45,936 bases of DNA, taken from contig SBGG01000081.1 of NCBI GenBank assembly GCA_006226685.1, forward strand, positions 1-45,936, written 5' to 3'. The position numbers and the translations under genes were made by a program. This stretch comes from Sphingomonadales bacterium. Its GTDB lineage: Bacteria; Pseudomonadota; Alphaproteobacteria; Sphingomonadales; Sphingomonadaceae. The notes under the pieces are model-generated. The model did not search any database and was not told the origin of the DNA. It worked only from the letters and a program-made list of their open reading frames with translations. This document shows positions 19,117-26,620 of this stretch, piece by piece (position 1 is the first letter of the stretch; every line of letters begins with the position of its first letter).

Positions 19117-20226
19117 CTAGATGTTCAGAAATTGCGCATAGCGTTCGCGGTGGAAGGCCGCATTGCCCAGTTCCACGTCCGCCGTGTGGGCGCGCTTGAG
19201 GTAAAGGCCCGCATCATGCTCGTCGGTCATGCCGATGCCGCCATGCATCTGGATCATTTCCTTCGCCATTGCGCGGAAGGTCTGGCCTGCCATCGCCTTG
19301 GCGAGTGAGGTCAGTATCGGTGCATCCCTGTCGTCGGCATCCAGCGCGGTAAGGGCGGCGTAAACGGCGGAGCGGGTCAGTTCGATCTCGCCCATCATGT
19401 CGGCGGCGCGATGTTGCAGCGCCTGAAAGGAGCCGATGGGATGATCGAACTGAACGCGGGTCCTGAGATAGTCGAGCGTGGTTTCGAAGGCCTGCACCGT
19501 GCCGCCCAGCATTTCCGCCGCCTGCGCCGCGCGCAGCGCATCGAGCACGCGATCGACATAGGGCTGCCCCGATCCGAGCAGGGCGGCCTTGTCGAGCCGG
19601 ACATTGGTGAAGCGCAGATCGGCGGCGCCGCGCGAATCGATCCGGGCCAGCCGGGTTTTCTCCACGCCTTCCCTGTCTGCCGGGCAGGCGAACAGCGCAA
19701 TACCGTCATCCGTTTTCGCGGCCACAATCAGCAGGTCTGCCGACAAGGCTTCGGCCACGCCGCGCTTGGCGCCGTTCAGAACCCAGCCGTCATTATCCAC
19801 GCGGGCAGTGGCTGCAATGTTGTCGGGCCGATGATGGGGGCCTTCGTCAATAGCAAGAGCGGCGGTCAGCGAACCCGTGGCGATGGCGGGGAGCAGTTCC
19901 GCCTTCTTCGCCTCATTATCGCCCCGCACGATCGCCGATGCGGCTGCAACCGCCGTCGAAAGTAGCGGAGATGCCGCCAGATTGCGTCCCAGCTCCTCGG
20001 CGATGAGGCCGAGACTGACCAGTCCCATATCCACGCCGCCATGGGCTTCGGGAATGAGAATGCCGGTCCACCCCATTTCCGCCATTTCCGTATAGAGAAC
20101 GGGATCGGAGCCATGATCGGCATAGGTGGTGCGCACGGCGCGCAACGCGGAAACGGGCACGCGGTCGGCTACCCAGGATTTGGCCATGTCGCGCAGCATG
20201 ATCTGTTCATCGGACAGGACGATCAT
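19117..20226 (-). CDS. Acyl-CoA dehydrogenase, small subunit of a likely pair
   Basis: A 369-aa acyl-CoA dehydrogenase-family protein. The C-terminal MHGGIGMTDEHDAGLYLKRAH segment is typical of the FadE28-like half of heteromeric ACADs. Together with the 399-aa ACAD immediately upstream (16 bp) it resembles the alpha2beta2 enzymes known from steroid side-chain oxidation (for example ChsE1-ChsE2), in which both subunits are needed. Start at the ATG at 20226, which is preceded by GGAGG and gives the N-terminus MIVLSDEQ; the longer open frame is unlikely. It would make an alpha,beta-unsaturated acyl-CoA and pass electrons to ETF. Confidence 0.9.
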   Translation of the reverse strand: MIVLSDEQIMLRDMAKSWVADRVPVSALRAVRTTYADHGSDPVLYTEMAEMGWTGILIPEAHGGVDMGLVSLGLIAEELGRNLAASPLLSTAVAAASAIVRGDNEAKKAELLPAIATGSLTAALAIDEGPHHRPDNIAATARVDNDGWVLNGAKRGVAEALSADLLIVAAKTDDGIALFACPADREGVEKTRLARIDSRGAADLRFTNVRLDKAALLGSGQPYVDRVLDALRAAQAAEMLGGTVQAFETTLDYLRTRVQFDHPIGSFQALQHRAADMMGEIELTRSAVYAALTALDADDRDAPILTSLAKAMAGQTFRAMAKEMIQMHGGIGMTDEHDAGLYLKRAHTADVELGNAAFHRERYAQFLNI

Positions 20227-20242
20227 TGGATATCCTCCGCCA

Positions 20243-21442
20243 TCAGGCACTGGGCAGCGCAAGAACGCGCTTGGCCGTTATGTTGTTCTGAACCTCGTGG
20301 CTGCCGCCATAGATGGAGAAGCATTTGCTGTAGAGCCATCCGCTCGTCAGTTCGAGTTCCTCCTCGGAATAGCCGGGGCCTTCCCAGCCGAGGCCGGCAA
20401 TTCCCAATATCTCGACCGCCAGTTCATTGAGATCCTGTGCGACCCGCGCACCGAGATTCTTGAGCACAGACATCTGCGCCGAACCCTCAAGCCCCGCCTC
20501 GATTCCGGCATTGCGATGCCGCAGCGTCAGGCCATAGGCATGCTGGCGCATCATATGGGCGGTGATGCGCGCACGCAGATCGGCATCCGCAATGCGGCCT
20601 TCGTCATCCGTGCCGACATAGGCGCGCGCGAGATCGGGGAGGCCGCGTTCGACATTGGCGACATTGCGCTGGGAAGACAGGCCGTTGCGTTCATGCTGCA
20701 ACAGGCGCTTGGCGATCCCCCAGCCGGCATTGACTTCACCCAGCAGATTTTCCTTGGGTACCTTCACATCGGTGAAGAAGGTTTCGCAAAAGTGGGAAAC
20801 ACCGTTGATCAGGCTGATCGGCCGGGCCTCGACGCCTTCCGTCCGCATGTCGATCAGCAGGAAGCTGATGCCGGCCTGCTTGCGGCTGGTGTCGGTGCGG
20901 ACAAGGCAAAAGCACCAGTCAGACACATGGGCGAAGGATGTCCAGATCTTCTGACCATTGACGAGGAAATGGTCGCCCTTATCCTCGCAGCGCGTGCGTA
21001 GCGAGGCGAGGTCCGATCCCGCGCCGGGCTCGGAAAATCCCTGACACCATTCGATTTCGCCGCGCGCAATCGGCGGAACATGGCGTAGTTTCTGTTCCTC
21101 GGTGCCGAATTCGAGCACCGTTGGCCCCAGCATCATCACGCCCAGCCCGCCAATCGGGTTGAAGGCGCCGATGCGGGCCATTTCTTCCGCCAGAATTTCG
21201 GCCTGACAGGTGGTGAGGCCGCCGCCGCCATAGCGGGCGGGCCATGTCGGCACGCCCCAGCCTTTATTGGCTATGCGCCCTTTCCATAGCAGATAGTCGG
21301 GACCGGGCTTTTCGCCCTCTTCCTGAGTATGTGGCAGAATATATTTTCCGCCTTTCAGGGATACGGGAAAATTATCCGCGAGCCATTGCCGGGCCGATGC
21401 CCTGAACTGCTCATCCGTTTGTGGCGCCGCCTGATGGTCCAC
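20243..21442 (-). CDS. Acyl-CoA dehydrogenase, large subunit of a likely pair
   Basis: A 399-aa ACAD-family protein with WPARYGGGGLTTCQAEILAEE, QGFSEPGAGSDLASLRTR and the C-terminal FSIYGGSHEVQNNITAKRVLAL. The last segment has Gly where simple ACADs carry the catalytic Glu (IYGGS rather than IYEGT), as in FadE29/FadE-type partners of heteromeric enzymes. The paired gene follows at 20226. The start is taken as a GTG at 21442, with AAAGG close upstream. It is the first gene of the minus-strand unit, and its promoter gap holds the TGCAC motif at 21555. It probably acts on a bulky or branched acyl-CoA (inferred from the pairing). Confidence 0.9.
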   Translation of the reverse strand: MDHQAAPQTDEQFRASARQWLADNFPVSLKGGKYILPHTQEEGEKPGPDYLLWKGRIANKGWGVPTWPARYGGGGLTTCQAEILAEEMARIGAFNPIGGLGVMMLGPTVLEFGTEEQKLRHVPPIARGEIEWCQGFSEPGAGSDLASLRTRCEDKGDHFLVNGQKIWTSFAHVSDWCFCLVRTDTSRKQAGISFLLIDMRTEGVEARPISLINGVSHFCETFFTDVKVPKENLLGEVNAGWGIAKRLLQHERNGLSSQRNVANVERGLPDLARAYVGTDDEGRIADADLRARITAHMMRQHAYGLTLRHRNAGIEAGLEGSAQMSVLKNLGARVAQDLNELAVEILGIAGLGWEGPGYSEEELELTSGWLYSKCFSIYGGSHEVQNNITAKRVLALPSA

Positions 21443-21554
21443 GGCCTTTCAACCCCCTCATGCAATTATGGTGCGTGCCGCTTTCGGGCGGCTCGCAAAT
21501 GTTTCGACACTGACTGAAACGAATAGGCGAGGCGTATCATGAGTCAATTAAAAA

Positions 21555-21576
21555 TTGCACCTGTGGGTAAAATTTT
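21555..21576 (+). promoter_or_regulatory. TGCAC motif in the ACAD / crotonase divergent gap
   Basis: TTGCACCTGTGGGTAAAATT begins a 22-nt match to a motif also found at 26497, 35253, 40084 and 42688. An inverted half-site GTGCAG follows at 21587-21592. The gap separates the divergent genes at 21442 and 21664. TTGCAC with TAGAAC 17 bp downstream could also be read as weak promoter boxes. Operator function is inferred. Confidence 0.5.
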
Positions 21577-21663
21577 GTAGAACGCAGTGCAGAGTTGATC
21601 TATGTCGCCGGTCGCCGTTCAGGCATGAAAAAGGCGAGGGAAAGGTAAGGGAAGAGGCGAATT

Positions 21664-22536
21664 ATGAATGATATGAGCAAGCCTGATGCGGCGAATCCCC
21701 GGTTCATAAGCTACCGGGTGGACGATGGGGTCGCCTGGATCATGCTGAACCGGCCCGAGGTTTCCAATTCCCAGAACTACCGGCTGCTGAATGAACTGGA
21801 TGAACAGTTCCGGCGTGCGGTCGATGATGATGCGGTGAAGTGCATCGTTCTGGGCGGCGAAGGGAAGCATTTCTCGGCTGGCCATGACCTCGGCTCGCCC
21901 GAGAAGGACAAGCATATGGAGCGCGACCGCAAGCTGCTCTGGCCCAGTCATCTCGACCGCCCCGGTGCCGAGCTTCAATATGTGCTGGAGCAGGATGCCT
22001 ATCTGGGGCTGTGCCGCCGCTGGCAGGAGATACCCAAGCCGACGATCGCGATGGTGCAGGGGGCTTGTATCGCCGGTGGACTGATGCTGGCCTGGGTATG
22101 CGATCTTATCATTGCTGCGGACAATGCTTTCTTTCAGGACCCGGTGGTCCGGATGGGGGTCCCCGGTGTCGAATATTTCGCGCATGCATTCGAACTGCCC
22201 CCGCGCGTGGCCCGGGAATTGCTGTTGCTGGGCGAGCGCATGCCGGTTGAGCGCGCCTATCAGCTGGGTATGGTCAACCGCATCGTGCCGAAGGATGAAC
22301 TGAGGCAGGAGGTTGAGCGGATCGCCAAGGATCTGGGGAGTCGCCCGGCTTTTGGTGTGACTCTGACCAAGCAGGCGATCAACCTTGTCGAGAATCTGCG
22401 CGGGAAGCATAGCGCGATGGATTCCCAATTCCATATGCACCATCTGGCGCATGCGCATAACCAGTTGGTGAGCGGTCATCTGGTCAGCGGTCTCGATGCC
22501 AAGGCGATGGCGAAGGCCAATAAGGGGGAAGGTTGA
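21664..22536 (+). CDS. Enoyl-CoA hydratase/isomerase (crotonase) family protein
   Basis: A 290-aa crotonase. It has LNRPEVSNSQN near the N-terminus, KHFSAGHDLGSPEKD and the oxyanion-hole segment VQGACIAGGLMLAWVCDLIIA. The GHDLG variety with an insertion before the second half (residues about 80-110) is common in the EchA groups of steroid and terpenoid clusters. The reaction could be hydration, isomerisation or C-C hydrolysis of an enoyl-CoA, and cannot be narrowed further. Start ATG at 21664 after GGGAAGAGG. It is monocistronic and divergent from the ACAD pair, sharing their promoter gap. Confidence 0.88.
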   Translation: MNDMSKPDAANPRFISYRVDDGVAWIMLNRPEVSNSQNYRLLNELDEQFRRAVDDDAVKCIVLGGEGKHFSAGHDLGSPEKDKHMERDRKLLWPSHLDRPGAELQYVLEQDAYLGLCRRWQEIPKPTIAMVQGACIAGGLMLAWVCDLIIAADNAFFQDPVVRMGVPGVEYFAHAFELPPRVARELLLLGERMPVERAYQLGMVNRIVPKDELRQEVERIAKDLGSRPAFGVTLTKQAINLVENLRGKHSAMDSQFHMHHLAHAHNQLVSGHLVSGLDAKAMAKANKGEG

Positions 22537-22607
22537 CCCCCCGATGGTTGTCGATGGTCGGGAGGTGGTCTGCTTTCCGACCTGTGTCTCATGATGGGAT
22601 AAAAGCA

Positions 22608-22640
22608 GGGGGGGGGGGGCGCTTCGGCGTCCCTTGTTCA
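22608..22640 (+). terminator. G12 tract and UUCG terminator hairpin
   Basis: A run of 12 G (22608-22619) leads into a stem GGGGCGC (22616-22622) / GCGTCCC (22627-22633) closed by a TTCG tetraloop and followed by TTGTTC. It lies between the convergent crotonase and TetR genes and probably ends the crotonase transcript. The long G tract is prone to slippage and sequencing error. Confidence 0.6.
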
Positions 22641-22695
22641 TGCTGCACCGTCTATGGGGATGCGCGGCTGTCAAAGCCTGCACGGGAGTTTGTTA

Positions 22696-23388
22696 TCAGG
22701 GAAGCTGGACCGGCGGTTCGCTGAGATAGCTCTCATCATGCGGAGCTTCGATGATCGCGCTGGCGGTGAGGGCGATATGTCGCAGTGTTTCGGGCGACGG
22801 CCAGGTCGAATGGCTGCGCGTCGTGTCCGACAAGGCTGTTTGCCGCAGGGCGAGCATCATCGCGATATAGCCGCCGACAAACATCAGCCGTTGATTCTTG
22901 ATAGTGGCGGGCATTGGCGGCATCAGGCGGCGCAAATGCGACAGGCAGCGCTGATAGCCGCGGTTCCATTGATTGCCGATGGCGCTGGTGAACAATTCCC
23001 GGTGGGTCATGTTGAGCACGACCATGAAGCGCAGGTAGCAATCATCCTCGTCTTCGCCGAACAGGGCGAGCGACGGGTAGATGATGATTTCCAGTACCTG
23101 TCGGATTGTGTGGGGGCCGCCTTCCGCCTCGATACGATCCAGCATTTGCTGGCGCCGTTCGTCGATGATCCGGGCGCCATCGACGACGATTTCCCGAACA
23201 AGGGCTTCCTTCGTTCCGAAATGATAACCGACGGCGCCATGGTTCTTCTGGCCTGCGGCCTTCGCTATGTCCCGCACGGTGGCGCCGTCGACTCCGCGTT
23301 CGGCGAACAGGCGCAGGGCGACGTTCTTGATATGCTCTGAAGAAGGGGATCGGATGATGGGCGCGTTCATATTCTGACTTTTTGCCAT
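22696..23388 (-). CDS. TetR-family regulator (divergent from an MFS gene)
   Basis: A 230-aa TetR protein. The DNA-binding domain has ALRLFAERGVDGATVRDIAKAAGQKNHGAVGYHFGTKEALV. The C-terminal half contains FMVVLNMTHRELF, resembling regulators with the TetR_C_33-like domain. It differs from the other two TetR proteins here. It is transcribed away from the MFS gene at 23527, and a 12-bp palindrome lies in between, so it most likely represses that transporter and itself. Start ATG at 23388 with AAAAAGGA upstream. Confidence 0.9.
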   Translation of the reverse strand: MAKSQNMNAPIIRSPSSEHIKNVALRLFAERGVDGATVRDIAKAAGQKNHGAVGYHFGTKEALVREIVVDGARIIDERRQQMLDRIEAEGGPHTIRQVLEIIIYPSLALFGEDEDDCYLRFMVVLNMTHRELFTSAIGNQWNRGYQRCLSHLRRLMPPMPATIKNQRLMFVGGYIAMMLALRQTALSDTTRSHSTWPSPETLRHIALTASAIIEAPHDESYLSEPPVQLP

Positions 23389-23407
23389 ATATCCTTTTTC
23401 GATTGCA

Positions 23408-23419
23408 ACTGAATTCAGT
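23408..23419. promoter_or_regulatory. Palindrome ACTGAATTCAGT, candidate TetR operator
   Basis: A perfect 12-bp palindrome, flanked by GATTG (23401-23405) and CAATC (23420-23424), lies 20 bp upstream of the TetR start and within the 138-bp TetR/MFS divergent gap. Its position is right for an autoregulatory TetR operator. Confidence 0.6.
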
Positions 23420-23526
23420 CAATCATATTATCCAAATGAATTATCATTTTGATCGGCGTCCATCGATCATGTCCATAATAACAGAATCGGGACGTCCGGG
23501 CGAACCGGCCATGGCGGAGAGCGAGT

Positions 23527-24909
23527 GTGAAAAATCCAGAGAATGGGCCGGTCGCGTTGAGCGCAGGCAAGGACGGAGCGGCTGCGGGCGGACCCATGTC
23601 GATCGGCATGGCATGGTATATGGTGGGGGCGCTGTTCCTCGTCTATGTGCTGGCCTGGCTCGACCGCCTGATTATCAGCATGATGGTGGAGCCGATCAAG
23701 GCAGGTCTTGCGCTCAGCGATTTTCAGATGAGTCTGGTGCTCGGCCCGGCCTTTGCTATTTCCTATGCGATATTCGGCATACCGTTGGGATGGGCCAGCG
23801 ACACTTTCCCGCGCCGCGTTGTGATTTTCGCGGGCGTGATCGTCTGGAGCCTTGCGACATTGGGATGCGCCTTCGCAACGTCATTCCCGGCGCTCATTCT
23901 GTGCCGCATTTTCGTCGGTGTGGGGGAGGCTTCGTTGCTGCCTGCCGCTTATTCGCTCATTGCCGATGCCTTTCCGCGCGACAAGGTGACGTTCGCGACG
24001 TCGGTATTCCAGACGGCGGGTAAACTCGGATCGGCTGCGGCGTTTGGCATTGGCGGCCTTATCATCGCCTTTTCCCGTTCGCTGGAAAGCGTTGTCTGGC
24101 CCGTGCACGGGGTGGCCAGCGATTGGCAGATCACTTTCGCGATGATTGCGTTGCCGGGGTTCGCGCTGGCATTTCTGGCTTTCACGTTTCGCGAGCCGGG
24201 GCGGCGCGGGCATGGCGGAGGTGGCGGACAACGGGCGCCATCATCCGTCGGGCTGCTGCCCTTCCTGCGGCAGCATGCGCGCCTGTTGTCCTTCATGGCG
24301 GTAGCTTTCACCTCTTTGGCGGTGGTCGGCTATTCGATGACCTCATGGGTGCCGACTTTCATTGCCCGCCGTTATGGCTGGGGCCCGGAATATTATGGTC
24401 CCGCGCTCAGTTTGATGAACATATTCGGCGCCGCATCGCTGGTTCTGCTCGGAAAATCCGTCGATATTCTTTTCGGACGCGGGGTGCGGGATGCGCATCT
24501 GCGGTTCTACAGCTGGATGATCATGGTCTTGTCGCCGGTCATCCTCTGCGCTTTCTTCGTCTCCAATGTGTTTGTCTTTCTCATTCTCTATGCGCTGATC
24601 CAGCTGATCACCGTTCCCTATATCGTCTATTGTTCGGCGCTGATCGCCATGCTCGCGCCGAGCCAGATCAGGGGGCGGTTGCTCGGCCTGTTCATGTTCA
24701 TTACCAATATCGTCGGTTTCGGTCTGGGGCCAGCCATTGTCGGCGCGCTGACCGATTTCCTTTTTGGGGACGAGGCGGCGATCGGCCAGTCATTGGCGGT
24801 GGTGGTCATCGGCGGATCGGCCATTGCGTTGCTCGCTTTGCGAATGGCTTTGCCATCCTTGCGGCGCGCGGTGGATGATATGGAGGGTACCGAGACCAGT
24901 CGGTCCTGA
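23527..24909 (+). CDS. MFS transporter (Spinster-like), second copy
   Basis: A 460-aa major facilitator and paralogue of the one at 14533. It shows GWASDTFPRRVVI (motif A) and CRIFVGVGEASLLPAAYSLIADAFPRDKV. The N-terminal ~25 residues before the first helix are Gly/Ala-rich. The GTG at 23527 with GGAGAGCGA upstream is taken as the start; the ATG at 23596 (MSIGMAWYM) is an alternative. It probably transports a substrate of the pathway under control of the divergent TetR. The stop is 18 bp from the stop of the convergent DUF2889 gene. Confidence 0.88.
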   Translation: MKNPENGPVALSAGKDGAAAGGPMSIGMAWYMVGALFLVYVLAWLDRLIISMMVEPIKAGLALSDFQMSLVLGPAFAISYAIFGIPLGWASDTFPRRVVIFAGVIVWSLATLGCAFATSFPALILCRIFVGVGEASLLPAAYSLIADAFPRDKVTFATSVFQTAGKLGSAAAFGIGGLIIAFSRSLESVVWPVHGVASDWQITFAMIALPGFALAFLAFTFREPGRRGHGGGGGQRAPSSVGLLPFLRQHARLLSFMAVAFTSLAVVGYSMTSWVPTFIARRYGWGPEYYGPALSLMNIFGAASLVLLGKSVDILFGRGVRDAHLRFYSWMIMVLSPVILCAFFVSNVFVFLILYALIQLITVPYIVYCSALIAMLAPSQIRGRLLGLFMFITNIVGFGLGPAIVGALTDFLFGDEAAIGQSLAVVVIGGSAIALLALRMALPSLRRAVDDMEGTETSRS

Positions 24910-24927
24910 CCGCAGGGGAAGGGAGGA

Positions 24928-25668
24928 TCAGTGCCCTTCCAGCCATTCCCGATCGCCGGACGCCGACGGAAAAGGCTGTGTTCCATCACGATGCGGGGTA
25001 GGAATGCGCGTGGCGTGGCCGGATCGTCCGGGCTGCATTACATAGCAACTGCCGCGAGAGGGTGCGATGTGCCGTTCGTTCAGCTCCTCCAGCATGGCCC
25101 GCCCGCCAAGGACGAAATGGGCGCGTCGCAATACCAGTGCCGCCTCGGCCAGATCCTCGTCGGCAAGGCCCGCCGCCCATGGGGTGAAGCCATGATCGAC
25201 GGTGATCCCGGCGAAGGCTGCGGGGGCGGTAATGACCCGTCCGGCGATTGACCAATGTAGCGAGAAACCGTCGTCGCGGGTGAGATGTGCTTCGCAATGA
25301 TCGTCTTCCGTCGGGTCGGTGACGAACAGCGTATAGCGCCTGTCCTTTCCTCGCGCTGCTGCCGCGACCGTCAATGCCGCGAGGTCGAACTGATGCGTGC
25401 ATTGATGTCGGGCATTGATGGTGCCGCTTATGTCGAATATTCGCGAAGTCAGCGGCAGGCCGATCAGATCGTCGAGTGCACTGCGCGATTGCGGGCACAG
25501 GCTGTAGGGGAAGCGCACGGCTTCGCTCGAAACGCCCGTGATGTGGGTTCCGTCATGATGGATCGCCAGACGGAAATGGTGAAAATCATCCTGCACCAGG
25601 GCGCGGGCCTGATCGGGGTGAATGGTGACTGCGATGGTGCGGTGCAAGCCGCTTTCGGGTGTATTCAT
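24928..25668 (-). CDS. DUF2889 family protein
   Basis: A 246-aa protein with the hallmarks of DUF2889: DDFHHFRLAIHHDG, a segment AVRFPYSLCPQSRSALDDLIGLPL, and QCTHQFDLAALTVAAA. The Cys and His of CP and CTH are candidate functional residues, but no activity is known to me for the family. It often sits among aromatic- and steroid-type catabolic genes (recollection, not tested). The start at 25668 (MNTPESGL) follows the TetR stop by 17 bp, so the pair is probably cotranscribed. The frame is open further upstream, but only inside the TetR gene. Confidence 0.8.
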   Translation of the reverse strand: MNTPESGLHRTIAVTIHPDQARALVQDDFHHFRLAIHHDGTHITGVSSEAVRFPYSLCPQSRSALDDLIGLPLTSRIFDISGTINARHQCTHQFDLAALTVAAAARGKDRRYTLFVTDPTEDDHCEAHLTRDDGFSLHWSIAGRVITAPAAFAGITVDHGFTPWAAGLADEDLAEAALVLRRAHFVLGGRAMLEELNERHIAPSRGSCYVMQPGRSGHATRIPTPHRDGTQPFPSASGDREWLEGH

Positions 25669-25685
25669 GATGTGGTGCGCCTGGT

Positions 25686-26450
25686 TTAACCGGCCATTTC
25701 GTCCGGCATAACGGGCTTTTGGGCGGGAGTCGTTTTTGGCAGTATGTCGGGTAACGCATCGACATAAGCTTCCGCCCCGATCTCCGAGATCTGGCGCAAT
25801 GTTGCTTCTATCGTGCGGCGGGTGGTGCCTCGTACCGAGCCCAGCAAATAGCTGAGATGGCCGATCACCAGACGATCGATCATGTCCTTGTCGTCGATCC
25901 GCCCATGGATCCACTCATTCGACACGCTGAGCCGCTGCCCATCCAGCGCATCGATCAGTTGTTGCTTGTCGGCCCATGGCTGGAGCTGGCGTGCCCGGGC
26001 AATCGCCTCAACATAGGGGCGTTGCGGTAGTGTCATGATATCGTGCAGCGCTGTCCACAGCTCCGATCCGGTCGAACTGCTGTAATAAAAGGCGACGATG
26101 GCCGCGACATAGTTGCGGATCCGCAGATTGCGGCGACCGATAGCGACGATTCGCTCTATCATGCGCTCAAGCGTGCCGGACGGGCTGTGATAGGGAATGC
26201 CGCTTTCATATTTTTCGAAAAAATCGCGGATGGCCGATGCGATCAGCAGATTCTTGTTGCCGAACGCATAATAGAGCGTCTGCTTGGCCACATCGGCCCG
26301 GCGGCACAGCTCCATCATGCTGAATCCGTCAATGCCCTGCTCCGCAATGAGGGTGCGGGTTTCCTCAAGGATTCGCTGTCGTCGCGCCTGCATGGCCGGG
26401 CTGGAATAGCTGTCCTGATCGCGATGGGTCGTTGCCATGGATTCACTCAT
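25686..26450 (-). CDS. TetR-family regulator
   Basis: A 254-aa TetR protein homologous to the one at 17479. It has RRQRILEETRTLIAEQG, the HTH SMMELCRRADVAKQTLYYAF, RRNLRIRNYVAAI and ARQLQPWADKQQLI. The start is uncertain: the ATG at 26450 (MSESMATT) is chosen; 26438 is possible, and the frame stays open to 26573 through AT-rich promoter DNA. It is divergent from the fused CoA-transferase gene, and a TGCAC-type motif lies between them. It could therefore control that operon, or be the reader of the shared motif (inferred). Confidence 0.88.
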   Translation of the reverse strand: MSESMATTHRDQDSYSSPAMQARRQRILEETRTLIAEQGIDGFSMMELCRRADVAKQTLYYAFGNKNLLIASAIRDFFEKYESGIPYHSPSGTLERMIERIVAIGRRNLRIRNYVAAIVAFYYSSSTGSELWTALHDIMTLPQRPYVEAIARARQLQPWADKQQLIDALDGQRLSVSNEWIHGRIDDKDMIDRLVIGHLSYLLGSVRGTTRRTIEATLRQISEIGAEAYVDALPDILPKTTPAQKPVMPDEMAG

Positions 26451-26496
26451 GCCTGCGCCGGGCGCGATCGACAAGGGTTTGCTTGTTTTCTTTCCG

Positions 26497-26518
26497 TAAA
26501 AAATAACCTCATGTGCAA
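26497..26518 (-). promoter_or_regulatory. TGCAC motif in the TetR / CoA-transferase gap
   Basis: On the minus strand the site reads TTGCACATGAGGTTATTTTT, matching the motif at 21555, 35253, 40084 and 42688 in the TTGCAC core, the GG at positions 11-12 and the T-rich end. It lies 47 bp upstream of the TetR start in the 170-bp divergent gap. Confidence 0.5.
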
Positions 26519-26620
26519 TGAAATTAGTTCTACGGTATAAAATTACTTGCGGCATTCCCCAGGGCAATGGCATAGTTTCGGCAACGGGGATCCCGAACCG
26601 ATAAAGATGGAGAGCGCACC

